A stretch of 64,000 nt of DNA, from the NCBI RefSeq assembly GCF_031846275.1, contig NZ_JAVRIB010000001.1:1-64000 (forward strand). The letters are read 5' to 3'. The DNA comes from Spectribacter hydrogenoxidans (lineage in GTDB: Bacteria > Pseudomonadota > Gammaproteobacteria > Nevskiales > Salinisphaeraceae). The position numbers were made by a program, and so were the translations under genes. Shown here in pieces: positions 33,950 through 42,303 of this stretch. The number at the start of each line of letters is the position of its first letter. Position 1 is the first letter of the stretch. The notes under the pieces were generated by a model, which saw nothing but the letters and a program-made list of their open reading frames with translations, was not told where the DNA came from and ran no database searches.

Positions 33950-34312
33950 CTACCCGAGTACGCGGTTGACGGTGGCGACCAGCGTGTCTGGATCGAACGG
34001 CTTGGTCAGCCATCCGGTCGCGCCTGCCGCCTTGCCTTCCTGCTTCTTGTCAGCACCACTCTCGGTAGTGAGGATGAGCATGGGCGTGAACTTGTAGGCG
34101 GGCAGGTCGCGCAACGACCGGACCAGGGAAATCCCGTCCATGCGCGGCATGTTCACGTCCGCCAGCACCAGGTTGAATTCGCGCGTCCGGGCGGTTTCCA
34201 GTGCCGCCTGGCCATCCTCGGCTTCGGTGACATCGAACCCGGCCCCGGCCAGTGTGAAGCGGACCATCTCCCGCATCGAAGCGGAATCGTCCACGGCAAG
34301 AATGCTTGTCAT
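33950..34312 (-). CDS. CheY-like single-domain response regulator
   Basis: A 120-residue receiver. D8/D9, phosphoacceptor D52 ('LADVNMPRMDG'), Thr83 region ('LTTES') and K104 ('TKPFDP') are intact. ATG 34312 has GGAGAA upstream. It may be the output or a phosphate sink of the CheA encoded next door; the flagellar motor CheY is more likely the one at 40266. Confidence 0.93.
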   Translation of the reverse strand: MTSILAVDDSASMREMVRFTLAGAGFDVTEAEDGQAALETARTREFNLVLADVNMPRMDGISLVRSLRDLPAYKFTPMLILTTESGADKKQEGKAAGATGWLTKPFDPDTLVATVNRVLG

Positions 34313-34328
34313 GATCGGTTGTTCTCCG

Positions 34329-34634
34329 TTAACCCGTCGGGTCGGACAGACCCAGCGTTTCGGCAAGCCCGGCCAGCCGGGCTGCCTCGATGAGCGCAGC
34401 GCTCGGTGCCTGCCATGCCACCGCGCCGCCGGTCGCGGCCCGGTCGCGGCAGAAAGCCACGAGCAGCTGCAACCCGCCCGCGTCCGCCCGCGTCACCTCG
34501 GCGCCATCCAGGGTCACGGGGCCCACCACGGACAGCGAATGCAGCAACTGATCGCGCAGCCCCCCCGCCGTGCGAACGGACAGATCGGGCCCCAGCGAAA
34601 GCGGTTCTGCGTGTTGTGCGGATGTGGTCATCAT
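34329..34634 (-). CDS. STAS-domain protein, phosphorylation site altered
   Basis: A 101-residue STAS domain (anti-sigma antagonist-like). The usual DS/DTxG phospho-site is 'RADAGGLQLL', with Ala52 after Asp51, so kinase-controlled switching is unlikely. Located first in the second che set, directly upstream of the CheY-like gene. STAS proteins in chemotaxis loci are known in other proteobacteria but with varied roles. Start ATG 34634 (or 34631) after GAGGGTGA. Confidence 0.85.
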   Translation of the reverse strand: MMTTSAQHAEPLSLGPDLSVRTAGGLRDQLLHSLSVVGPVTLDGAEVTRADAGGLQLLVAFCRDRAATGGAVAWQAPSAALIEAARLAGLAETLGLSDPTG

Positions 34635-34755
34635 TCACCCTCTTGCAACTGCCGTGCCTCGGCGCCGACTTCCGGCAAACTTCTGTTTATACGAATATTT
34701 TCTAGATGCATCGGTGTCGATCCCGTATCCGGGACGGCGAATCGTTGCCGGGGCG

Positions 34756-35271
34756 TCAAACTTCCGCCGCACCGGGGCGGTGCCGGAATTCCGCCGCCAG
34801 CGCCTCGCGGTCGAGCACCATGAGAATGTGGCCGTCGATATCGCAGACACCGGAAACAGGCACCTTGCCGGGGCCCATGCCGGCGGCCGGCGGTGGCTGG
34901 ATGCCATTCCGGTCAAGCAGGCGCACACCGGCCACCCGATCCACGCGCAGCGCCACCGCCGTATCGTCGAGATCGAAAACCACCAGCCGGGTGGCCTCGG
35001 TATCCGGCTGTCGCGCCAGCCCGAGCAGCGGAGCCAGATCCACGACCGGTACGATGTGGCCGCGCACGTTGATCACGCCGATCACCGCTGGCGGCGTGCC
35101 CGGTACGGGGGTGACCGCCAGCATGCGCATGACCTCCTGCACCTCCAGCACCGCAATCAGGTACTGCTCATCGCCCATGGCGAACTGGATCCATCGGTCC
35201 CTGACCGGCACGGCCGTAGTCACTGCCAGCGACGAATCAGCCCGCGTATCCGCTTCGAGGGTCGCGCTCAT
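34756..35271 (-). CDS. CheW-like/ParP-like coupling protein
   Basis: A 171-residue CheW domain ('DRWIQFAMGDEQYLIAVLEVQEV', 'PAVIGVINVRGHIVPVVDL'; key motif NVRGHIVPV), encoded after and overlapping the ParA-like gene (ATGA). In Pseudomonas and Vibrio a CheW-related protein next to ParC tethers polar chemotaxis arrays. A 20-residue N-terminal tail precedes the domain. Whether it couples CheA or anchors ParC is not decidable. Confidence 0.88.
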   Translation of the reverse strand: MSATLEADTRADSSLAVTTAVPVRDRWIQFAMGDEQYLIAVLEVQEVMRMLAVTPVPGTPPAVIGVINVRGHIVPVVDLAPLLGLARQPDTEATRLVVFDLDDTAVALRVDRVAGVRLLDRNGIQPPPAAGMGPGKVPVSGVCDIDGHILMVLDREALAAEFRHRPGAAEV

Positions 35272-36047
35272 GCCGCCACCTGCGACTGGCGCCCGGCAAC
35301 CCGCAGCGCCAGCTGCATCCAGGCCTGTTGATACGAAGCCGCCGCCCGGCAGCTGCGGCAGAACATGCCGATTGGCTGACCGGCCTCGGCGGCCTCGCGA
35401 ACCTTCGTATCCATGGGTATCACCGTGTCCAGCAGCGCACTCGGATGCGCCTGCGCCAGGGCATCAAGCCCCGCCTTGCCGGCGCGCGTACGCGGGTCGA
35501 AGAAAGTGGGCAGGATGGAGAACGCCAGCGGCTGCGGGCGGCTGCGATTGACCATGGCCACCGTGCGGACCATGGCTTCCACCCCATGGCGTGCCAGCGG
35601 ATCGGTCTGCGTGGGAATGAGCAGATGGTCGGCCGCCGCCAGTGCGTTGATCATGAGCACGCCCAGCGCCGGCGGCACATCCAGCACGGTCCAGGCATAG
35701 TCCGCGGCAACACTGTCGAGTGCCTGCATCAACCGCAATCCCATACCCGCGGCACGCCCCTGTTCGCGTTCAAGCGACGCCAGCGCGGTGCCGGCGGGGA
35801 CCAGATCCACACCCTCGCAAACAGCGGTCCGGATCTGGCTGGTCAGGTCTGCCTGGCCCGACAGTACCGGGTAAACACCCCGATCGGCACCGACCGGGGC
35901 AAGGCCGAAGTAGTGGGTCAGGGAACCCTGCGGGTCGAGATCGACGACCAGCACCCGCCCGTCACCGCGGGCGAGCCCTGCGAACGCGGCGGCGGTGCTG
36001 GTCTTGCCCACCCCGCCTTTCTGGTTGGCCACGGCGAGAATACGCAT
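35268..36047 (-). CDS. parC: ParA-family ATPase of the chemotaxis locus (ParC-like)
   Basis: A 259-residue MinD/ParA ATPase with deviant Walker A 'NQKGGVGKTSTA' (8-19), 'VVDLDPQGSLTHYFG' and 'LDVPPALGVLMINAL'. Genes of this type between motD and cheW in polar flagellates place chemotaxis arrays at the pole (ParC in Vibrio). The symbol follows that context. Contains a C-terminal 'CRSCRAA' pair of Cys, unusual but of unknown meaning. Confidence 0.88.
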   Translation of the reverse strand: MRILAVANQKGGVGKTSTAAAFAGLARGDGRVLVVDLDPQGSLTHYFGLAPVGADRGVYPVLSGQADLTSQIRTAVCEGVDLVPAGTALASLEREQGRAAGMGLRLMQALDSVAADYAWTVLDVPPALGVLMINALAAADHLLIPTQTDPLARHGVEAMVRTVAMVNRSRPQPLAFSILPTFFDPRTRAGKAGLDALAQAHPSALLDTVIPMDTKVREAAEAGQPIGMFCRSCRAAASYQQAWMQLALRVAGRQSQVAA

Positions 36048-36053
36048 GGGCCG

Positions 36054-36968
36054 TTATCCCGCCGCGGGCCCGGGGCGGCCGGCCAGGCCACCGGGCAGAC
36101 CCTGGATGTCCGGCAGCGTCCGGACCAGCACCACCACCCGCCGATTGGCGTTCCGCCCCTCGGCGGTGGTGTTGTCGGCCACCGGGCGATACTCGCCGTA
36201 GCCGTGCACGCTCATCAGTGCCGGCGCCAGACCCTGGGCCGCGAACAGCTCCACCACGCTGGCAGCTCGAGCTGCCGACAGCACCCAGTTGGAGGCATAG
36301 CGGGGCGTGCGGATCGGCACGTTGTCGGTGTGGCCCTCGATACGCAGCGGGTTCGGCAACCCCGACAGCGCCGCCGCCAGATTCGCCAGCACCGGTCGGG
36401 CCCGATCCTCGACCTCGGCCGAGCCGCTGACGAACAGGATGTCGGTGTTGATCTCCACTTCCACCCCGGCAGGCAGCTCCCGCACCGTGACCATGTCCGC
36501 AGCGATCAAGGGGGCCAGGGCCTCACGGATCCGCTCCGCCACGGCCTGGATCTGCGCCTGGGCGGCCGCCGTCCCGGACCCATCTGCCGACACCACGGCC
36601 GGCACGCCGGCCCGTAGCGGGATCGGCGGCGGAAAGATCGCGTCGTGGCGAAGGGCTCGGGCGGAGCCGCCGATGGACTGCTCGATCGTTTGTGGCTTGA
36701 TGACGTTGACTTTCTGATCGCTGTCGTCGCCGCGCTGTCGAGCCTTGCCGAGCTGGATGGGATGGATGGTGCGTGCCGGACTGTTGAACGCCTTCATCAT
36801 GGCGTCGGAAAGCACCCGGTACTTGCCTTCGTTGATCGAGGAGATGGAGTACATCACCACGAAGAACGCCAGCAGCAGCGTGATCAGGTCACCATAGGGA
36901 ATGGCCCAGGCCTCGTGGTTGACGTGATCTTCCTGGTGCCCGCGTCGCCGGCGGCTGCCCCCACTCAT
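36054..36968 (-). CDS. motD: Flagellar stator protein MotB/MotD
   Basis: A 304-residue stator subunit. A basic cytoplasmic start is followed by one transmembrane helix with the proton-carrying D27 ('IPYGDLITLLLAFFVVMYS'). The C-terminal OmpA/MotB peptidoglycan-binding domain has 'RIEGHTDNVPI', 'NWVLSAARAASVVE' and 'NRRVVVLV'. Overlaps motC by four bases (ATGA). Order after cheA matches MotCD of Pseudomonas. Confidence 0.95.
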   Translation of the reverse strand: MSGGSRRRRGHQEDHVNHEAWAIPYGDLITLLLAFFVVMYSISSINEGKYRVLSDAMMKAFNSPARTIHPIQLGKARQRGDDSDQKVNVIKPQTIEQSIGGSARALRHDAIFPPPIPLRAGVPAVVSADGSGTAAAQAQIQAVAERIREALAPLIAADMVTVRELPAGVEVEINTDILFVSGSAEVEDRARPVLANLAAALSGLPNPLRIEGHTDNVPIRTPRYASNWVLSAARAASVVELFAAQGLAPALMSVHGYGEYRPVADNTTAEGRNANRRVVVLVRTLPDIQGLPGGLAGRPGPAAG

Positions 36969-37714
36969 ATCTCGAGGAAGCCCTGAAGGCGCGATTCGAT
37001 GTTGCGCGGATTCTCACCCAGGGCGATCGCCACCAGACCCTCGATGAGCATTTCGCGATGGCGGGACTGCGCGTTGACCGTGCCCTTCAGCTTGGCCGCG
37101 ATCGGCAGAAAGATCAGGTTGGCCGAGCCGATGCCGTAGATAGTGGCCACGAAGGCGGTGGCGATGCCGTGGCCAAGCTTGTCCGGGTCGGACAGGTTCT
37201 GCATCACTGCCATGAGCCCCAGAACCGCCCCGAGAATGCCCAGCGTGGGGGCGTAAATGCCCAGCCCCTCGTACACCTTGGCGGCCTGCTGTTCGGTGTG
37301 TTCGCGGGTATTCAGCTCCACCTCCAGCACGCTGCGGATGGTGGCCGGCTCGGCCCCGTCGACCAGCATCTGGAGACCCTTGCGCACGAACGGATCGGAC
37401 TGCGACTCCACCTCGGCTTCCAGCCCAAGAAGACCGCTCTTGCGGGCGATATTGGACCACTCGACGATCCGGCCCATGGTTTCGACCGGCGCCAGGGCGG
37501 GCGGGGAGAATACCCAGCGCAAGATGACCACCGCGCGGCGGAAGGTCGGAAACGGCGTCTGAATGAATACCGCCGCAAACGTCCCCACGAAAACGATCAC
37601 GAACGCGGCGCTGCTCCACAACGCGCCCAGCCCACTGCCCTTGAGAATACTGCCGCCCAGAACCGCAACAACGGCCATCACCAGGCCGGCGAAACTCATC
37701 TTGTCCAGACTCAC
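36965..37714 (-). CDS. motC: Flagellar stator protein MotA/MotC
   Basis: A 249-residue inner-membrane protein with four helices. Signature 'VYEGLGIYAPTLGILGAVLGLM' contains the conserved Pro of the proton channel helix, and 'GIATAFVATIYGIGSANLIFLPIAAKLK' is TM4. GTG start overlaps the cheA stop (GTGA). Pairs with MotD to make the torque-generating unit. Confidence 0.95.
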   Translation of the reverse strand: MSLDKMSFAGLVMAVVAVLGGSILKGSGLGALWSSAAFVIVFVGTFAAVFIQTPFPTFRRAVVILRWVFSPPALAPVETMGRIVEWSNIARKSGLLGLEAEVESQSDPFVRKGLQMLVDGAEPATIRSVLEVELNTREHTEQQAAKVYEGLGIYAPTLGILGAVLGLMAVMQNLSDPDKLGHGIATAFVATIYGIGSANLIFLPIAAKLKGTVNAQSRHREMLIEGLVAIALGENPRNIESRLQGFLEI

Positions 37715-39624
37715 GCCACCGTCCCCGACCGCTCGGTCCCTGTCCTCTCGACTGTCCTGCTTGACGGCATGCGGGCCAGAACCTTGAGCAACCCGTTGAC
37801 TTCCAGAATCAGTGCGATCGCGCCGTCGCCGGTCACCGCCGCGCCGGACAGTCCGCCGATATCCTCCAGCAGCGCACCCAGCGGCTTGATGACGACTTCC
37901 TCGCGGCCCTGGACGGCATCCACGATCAGGCCGCGACGCTCCCCACCGGCCCCGACGATGACCACGTGGCGAGTTGCCTCGTGGGGGCGACAGCCAAGCC
38001 AGTCCGCCAGATCATGGATCGGTAGTTCGGCGTCGGGGAGCATGAGCACGCGACGGTTTTCCGCCACGCGCACGCGGGCCGGGTCCAGCGCAATGACATC
38101 CCCCACGGTGGCCAGGGGAAAGCCGATGATCCGGGGCCCCACCGAAGCCATGAGCGTGGGCAGGATCGCCAGCGTCAGTGGCACGCGGATCTCCATGGTG
38201 GTGCCCCGGCCCGGCTCGGAAACGATCTCGACCTGGCCGGCCAGCGACTCGATCGCCGACTTGACCACGTCCATGCCCACGCCGCGGCCCGACACGTCGG
38301 ACACCGCATCACGGGTGGAAAAACCCGGCATGAAGATGATGCGCAGGCATTCCGCGATGTCCATGCGGGCTGCCGTCTCACGATCGATGACCTGACGCTC
38401 CACCGCCTTGGCGCGCAGCACGTTGGCATCGATGCCCGCACCGTCGTCGGCGATGCTCACCAGGATGTGGTCCCCGGCCTGCACCGCGCTGATGGTCAGC
38501 CGGCCGGCCCGCGGCTTGCCCATCCGCTGACGGGTCGTCGGGTCCTCGATACCGTGATCGACGGCGTTGCGCACCAGATGCACCAGCGGGTCGGCCAGTG
38601 ACTCCACCAGGTTCTTGTCCAGCTCGGTGTCCTCGCCGACCAGCTCGACCTCCACTTCCTTGCCCAGCTTGCGGGCCAGATCACGGACGATCTTGGGGAA
38701 GCGGGCGAAAACACGACCAACCGGCTGCATGCGGATCTGCATCACCGACAACTGCAGACTCGACGTCACCCCATCCAGCGCCGAGATCGCCTTGTCCAAT
38801 TCGGAGGATGCGGCGTCGGTACGCCTGGCCTTGAGCCGGTTGCGTGCCAGGACCAGTTCGCCGACGAGGTTCATCACCCGATCCAGGCGTCGGGTCTCGA
38901 CCCGCACACTGGTCTCGGCCGCCTTGAGCGGTGACTGCACCCGGGCCGGCGATGGCGCCGCCGCACCGGCGGAGGATTCAACCGCCGGGGGATCGGGGGG
39001 CGCGACGACCGCCTCAGGAGCCGGTGGCGCTCCCCCGTGCAACTGGTCGAGCAGGGCCTCGAATTCATCCTCGGTAATGGTGTCCTCGCCGGCTGCAGGT
39101 GATTCGGCCGCCGGCGGCGACATGCCCGCCAGCCAATCGGATACGGCGACCTCGGTGGGATCGACCGCCGAATCGGTGACGTGTTCTCCGTCAGCCGAAG
39201 ACGGGGCAGCTACCGGTGCCGGGGCCGAAACCGGCTCCGGGGTGTGCCGGGCGCCAGGGGGTTTCAGGGCCGCCAGCAGGGCCGGATCAGCCAGTGGCGG
39301 CGACTCACCGGCCTGCACCGCATCGAGTTGCGACTGCAGGGTTTCCAGTGCTGCGGACAGGGCGTCAACCATTTCCGCGGTCACCGCATAGCTGCCGCTG
39401 CGCAGACCGTTGCAAAGCTCTTCCGCGCGGTGGCAGACGTCCACCACGGCGTCCAGCGCCATGAAGCCCGCCCCGCCCTTGACGGTATGAAATGCACGGA
39501 ATACCGCGTTCAGGCGGGCCGGATCGGCATCGTGTTCCAGCCCGAGAACATCGGCCTCCAGACCATCAAGAAGCTCGCCGGCCTCGGCCAGGAAATCCGC
39601 CAGCAGTTCCGGATCGGCAGCCAT
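37711..39624 (-). CDS. cheA: Chemotaxis histidine kinase CheA (flagellar set)
   Basis: A 637-residue kinase next to CheY and CheZ, so the likely controller of the motor. HPt H46 ('RAFHTVKGGAGF'), a long Pro/Ala/Glu-rich linker (about 115-215), dimerisation helices, ATP domain ('HLVRNAVDHGIED', 'DDGAGID', 'DVSGRGVGMDVVK', 'GRGTTMEIRVPLTLAI') and CheW-like C-terminus. Unlike the Pseudomonas order, no cheB lies between this gene and motC. Confidence 0.96.
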   Translation of the reverse strand: MAADPELLADFLAEAGELLDGLEADVLGLEHDADPARLNAVFRAFHTVKGGAGFMALDAVVDVCHRAEELCNGLRSGSYAVTAEMVDALSAALETLQSQLDAVQAGESPPLADPALLAALKPPGARHTPEPVSAPAPVAAPSSADGEHVTDSAVDPTEVAVSDWLAGMSPPAAESPAAGEDTITEDEFEALLDQLHGGAPPAPEAVVAPPDPPAVESSAGAAAPSPARVQSPLKAAETSVRVETRRLDRVMNLVGELVLARNRLKARRTDAASSELDKAISALDGVTSSLQLSVMQIRMQPVGRVFARFPKIVRDLARKLGKEVEVELVGEDTELDKNLVESLADPLVHLVRNAVDHGIEDPTTRQRMGKPRAGRLTISAVQAGDHILVSIADDGAGIDANVLRAKAVERQVIDRETAARMDIAECLRIIFMPGFSTRDAVSDVSGRGVGMDVVKSAIESLAGQVEIVSEPGRGTTMEIRVPLTLAILPTLMASVGPRIIGFPLATVGDVIALDPARVRVAENRRVLMLPDAELPIHDLADWLGCRPHEATRHVVIVGAGGERRGLIVDAVQGREEVVIKPLGALLEDIGGLSGAAVTGDGAIALILEVNGLLKVLARMPSSRTVERTGTERSGTVA

Positions 39625-40269
39625 CTAGAGACCCAGATCTTCCAGCAGCTTGTCCGCGTCGCCCTGGCTGGCACCGACGTCGATGCCCGCCAGCCGCGGG
39701 CCGTGGCCGCGGGTGACGCTGTCGACCACGGGTGCACCCACGACTCGTGCGGCGTCGATACCCGCGTGAGCCAGCAGCGCCGCAAGTGCGTTTTCCACTT
39801 CCCGCAGCAGACCGATCACCTTCTTGATGGTCTGCCCGCACAGGTCCTGATAGGCCTGAGCCTCGGCGATACCGTTGAGATGGCCACGCAGCCGCGCCGT
39901 GGCGGTACGCACGAGATCGGCGTTGGGCTGGATGGCCTCGATCAGCCGCAACTCGGCCTTGCCGGCCTCGGTCAGATCGAGCGTGCGCATGGCGGCGTCC
40001 TCGCTCATATGGATCACCGCCTCCAGCCGGCTGCACATATCCGGCAGATCCCGGTCCGCCGCCTTGGCCAGCGGGGCATCCAGCGCCAGCCGGCTGAGGC
40101 CCTCATGTAGCCCCCGGGTGATCTGGGCCACATCCACCAGCAGGCTCTTCTCCGCCGCGGGCTTTAGCGCCAGCAGCGCCGCCCGGATGTCGTCGTCGCT
40201 GCCGGCCTCGATCGCTGCCAGCAGATCACGAGCCCCGGTTGCCAGGGCCTCGCGGCCCGGCTGGCTCAT
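39625..40269 (-). CDS. cheZ: CheY-P phosphatase CheZ
   Basis: A 214-residue helical-bundle protein that dephosphorylates CheY. The active helix reads 'AQAYQDLCGQTIKKVIGLL' with catalytic Gln in the QDLxGQ motif, and the C-terminal 'DADKLLEDLGL' is the CheY-binding tail. Overlaps cheY (ATGA) and abuts cheA. Confidence 0.95.
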   Translation of the reverse strand: MSQPGREALATGARDLLAAIEAGSDDDIRAALLALKPAAEKSLLVDVAQITRGLHEGLSRLALDAPLAKAADRDLPDMCSRLEAVIHMSEDAAMRTLDLTEAGKAELRLIEAIQPNADLVRTATARLRGHLNGIAEAQAYQDLCGQTIKKVIGLLREVENALAALLAHAGIDAARVVGAPVVDSVTRGHGPRLAGIDVGASQGDADKLLEDLGL

Positions 40270-40658
40270 GCCGCCGCTCCGATACGCTCGAAGATGCGGT
40301 CGATCTTCTCCTTGAGCGTGGCCGCCGTGAACGGCTTGATGATGTAGCCGTTCACGCCGGCCTGGGCGGCGGCCACGATCTGGCCCTTGCTCGCCTCGGC
40401 CGTCACCATCAGAACCGGCAGTCTGGCTGTGGCTGCCTCTCCACGAATGGTCTGCAACAGCTCCAGCCCGCTCATCTGCGGCATGTTCCAGTCCGTGACC
40501 AGGAATTCGTACTGGCCGGTGCGCAGCATCGGCAGGGCCTCCTGGCCGTCCTCGGCCTCGTTGATGTTGTGGTACCCCAGATCGCCCAGCAGGTTCTTGA
40601 CGATGCGGCGCATGGTGGGAAAGTCGTCGACCACCAGGATCTTCATGGATTTGTTCAT
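40266..40658 (-). CDS. cheY: Chemotaxis response regulator CheY
   Basis: A 130-residue receiver that binds FliM to switch rotation. D11/D12, phosphoacceptor D56 ('VTDWNMPQMSG'), T86 ('MVTAEA') and K108 ('IIKPFTA') match motor CheY proteins. Lies between fliA and cheZ. Starts at ATG 40658; ATG 40646 is an alternative. Confidence 0.97.
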   Translation of the reverse strand: MNKSMKILVVDDFPTMRRIVKNLLGDLGYHNINEAEDGQEALPMLRTGQYEFLVTDWNMPQMSGLELLQTIRGEAATARLPVLMVTAEASKGQIVAAAQAGVNGYIIKPFTAATLKEKIDRIFERIGAAA

Positions 40659-41410
40659 GTCATCACCTCATTGACACGGCGCGCCGGGCCCTCGGATACC
40701 TCGGCGATATGGCTGCGCAGACGCAGCAGCGCCTGACCCAGCAGTTGGGATACCCGCGAGTAGCTCACCCCGATGACCTCGCCGATTTCGGTCTGGTTGA
40801 GCTCTTCGTCGTAGTACAGGGAAATGATCAGCTGCTCGCGTTCGGGCAGCGCCGCAATGGCCTGCGCGATGTGCTCGCGCATGTCCCGATCAGCCATCTG
40901 ATCAAGCGGGTCGGCATCCTCGGCGGCAAACTCCAGTGGCTGACCGTCGTCGTGATCGGTAGCGCCCAGTGTCAGGACGTTGGCGCTGGCCGCTTCCGCG
41001 GTCATGCGCGCGTATTCCAGGGCGTCGATGCCGAGCTCGGCGGCCACTTCGCTGTCGCGCGCGGCCCGTCCTTCCCGCTGTTCGATCTGGCGCATGGCGC
41101 GCGCGGCCTCCCGCATGCCCTTGCGTACCCGCCGCGGGGTCCAGTCGTTGCGGCGCATCTCGTCCACGATGGCGCCGCGGATGCGAATGCCGGCATAGGT
41201 CTCGAAGCAGGCGCCATGGCCTGCCTCGAAGCTGCGGGCGGCCTCCAGCAGGCCGAGCATGCCGATCTGGATCAGGTCATCCAGCTCGACGCATGCCGGC
41301 AGACGGGCGCGCATGTGCAGGGCGATTCGACGCACCAGGTCGCGGTGACGGGTGACCAGATCGCCGGCTTCGGCCTGGCTACAGGCCCGATATTCACTGA
41401 CCGCGCTCAT
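40655..41410 (-). CDS. fliA: Flagellar sigma factor FliA (sigma-28)
   Basis: A 251-residue sigma-28. Region 2 'ELDDLIQIGMLGLLEAARSFE' and 'FETYAGIRIRGAIVDEMR', region 4 'LPEREQLIISLYYDEELNQTEIGEVIGVSYSRVSQLL' in part are evident. Drives late genes (flagellin, receptors) in the family. The ATG at 41410 overlaps the fleN stop (ATGA). Confidence 0.96.
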   Translation of the reverse strand: MSAVSEYRACSQAEAGDLVTRHRDLVRRIALHMRARLPACVELDDLIQIGMLGLLEAARSFEAGHGACFETYAGIRIRGAIVDEMRRNDWTPRRVRKGMREAARAMRQIEQREGRAARDSEVAAELGIDALEYARMTAEAASANVLTLGATDHDDGQPLEFAAEDADPLDQMADRDMREHIAQAIAALPEREQLIISLYYDEELNQTEIGEVIGVSYSRVSQLLGQALLRLRSHIAEVSEGPARRVNEVMT

Positions 41411-42303
41411 GCGCCCACCAGGGCCGGCGCCGCCGGGCTGCGTCCGAGCAGGCGCTCCACGAAGAACTCCACGTTTCCGCGCGGGCCACCCGGGGGCTGC
41501 CAACCGCTGACCTGTTCGCCGATCTTGTCGAAGGCGAGGCTGCTCGGCGCACCCGGGTAGGCCTCGACCACCGCCCGCTGCTGGCGCACCGCGCGGCGCA
41601 CGGCTTCGTCGTGAGGCACGGTGCCGAGAAAGTGCAGGGTGACGTCCAGGAAACGGTCCGCCACACGGCACAGATGATCGAACACCTGGCGTCCGTCCGC
41701 CGCGCTTCTCACCGCATTGGCGACTACCTGGATACGGCCGATGCCGTAGTCGCGCGACAGCACCTTGATCAGCGCGTAGGCATCGGTGATCGAGGCCGGT
41801 TCGTTGCAGGCCACCACCACGACTTCCTGGGCAGCCTGAGCCAGGGTAACCACCGAGCCGGAAATGCCGGCGGCGGTATCCACCACCAGCGTATCCAGAT
41901 CGTCGCTGAACTCACTGAATGCCTGGACCAGACCGACCAGTTGGGCGCGGTCCAGCTCGGCCATGCGCTGCCGGCCGGACGCCGCGGGCACCACCTTCAG
42001 GCCCATCGGCCCCTCGAGCAGAATATCCGCCAGGCCAACCCGGCCCTCCATCAGGTGGGCGAGGTTGTAGGTCGGCTGCAGACCCAGCAGCACATCGATG
42101 TTCGCCAGGCCCAGATCCGCATCCATGAGCATGACCCGCTGACCCTGTCGGATCAGGGCCAGGGCGAGATTGAGCGAGACGGTGGACTTGCCCACCCCGC
42201 CCTTGCCGCTGGCCACGGCAATGACCCGGACGGGCCGGTGGGGATGGAGACGGATCAGCCCGGCCGCCTGGCCGGCCACGGTATTGGAATCAGGCGCACG
42301 CAT
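41407..42303 (-). CDS. fleN: Flagellar number regulator FleN/FlhG
   Basis: A 298-residue MinD-like ATPase limiting flagellar number with FlhF and antagonising FleQ in Pseudomonas. Walker A 'ASGKGGVGKST' (31-41), 'DADLGLANIDVLLGL' and 'VVDTAAGIS' are intact. An N-terminal 'NQAAGL'-type region (here VAGQAAGLIRL) fits the DQAxxLR motif. ATG 42303 with GAGGAA upstream, overlapping the flhF end by 14 bases. Confidence 0.94.
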   Translation of the reverse strand: MRAPDSNTVAGQAAGLIRLHPHRPVRVIAVASGKGGVGKSTVSLNLALALIRQGQRVMLMDADLGLANIDVLLGLQPTYNLAHLMEGRVGLADILLEGPMGLKVVPAASGRQRMAELDRAQLVGLVQAFSEFSDDLDTLVVDTAAGISGSVVTLAQAAQEVVVVACNEPASITDAYALIKVLSRDYGIGRIQVVANAVRSAADGRQVFDHLCRVADRFLDVTLHFLGTVPHDEAVRRAVRQQRAVVEAYPGAPSSLAFDKIGEQVSGWQPPGGPRGNVEFFVERLLGRSPAAPALVGA

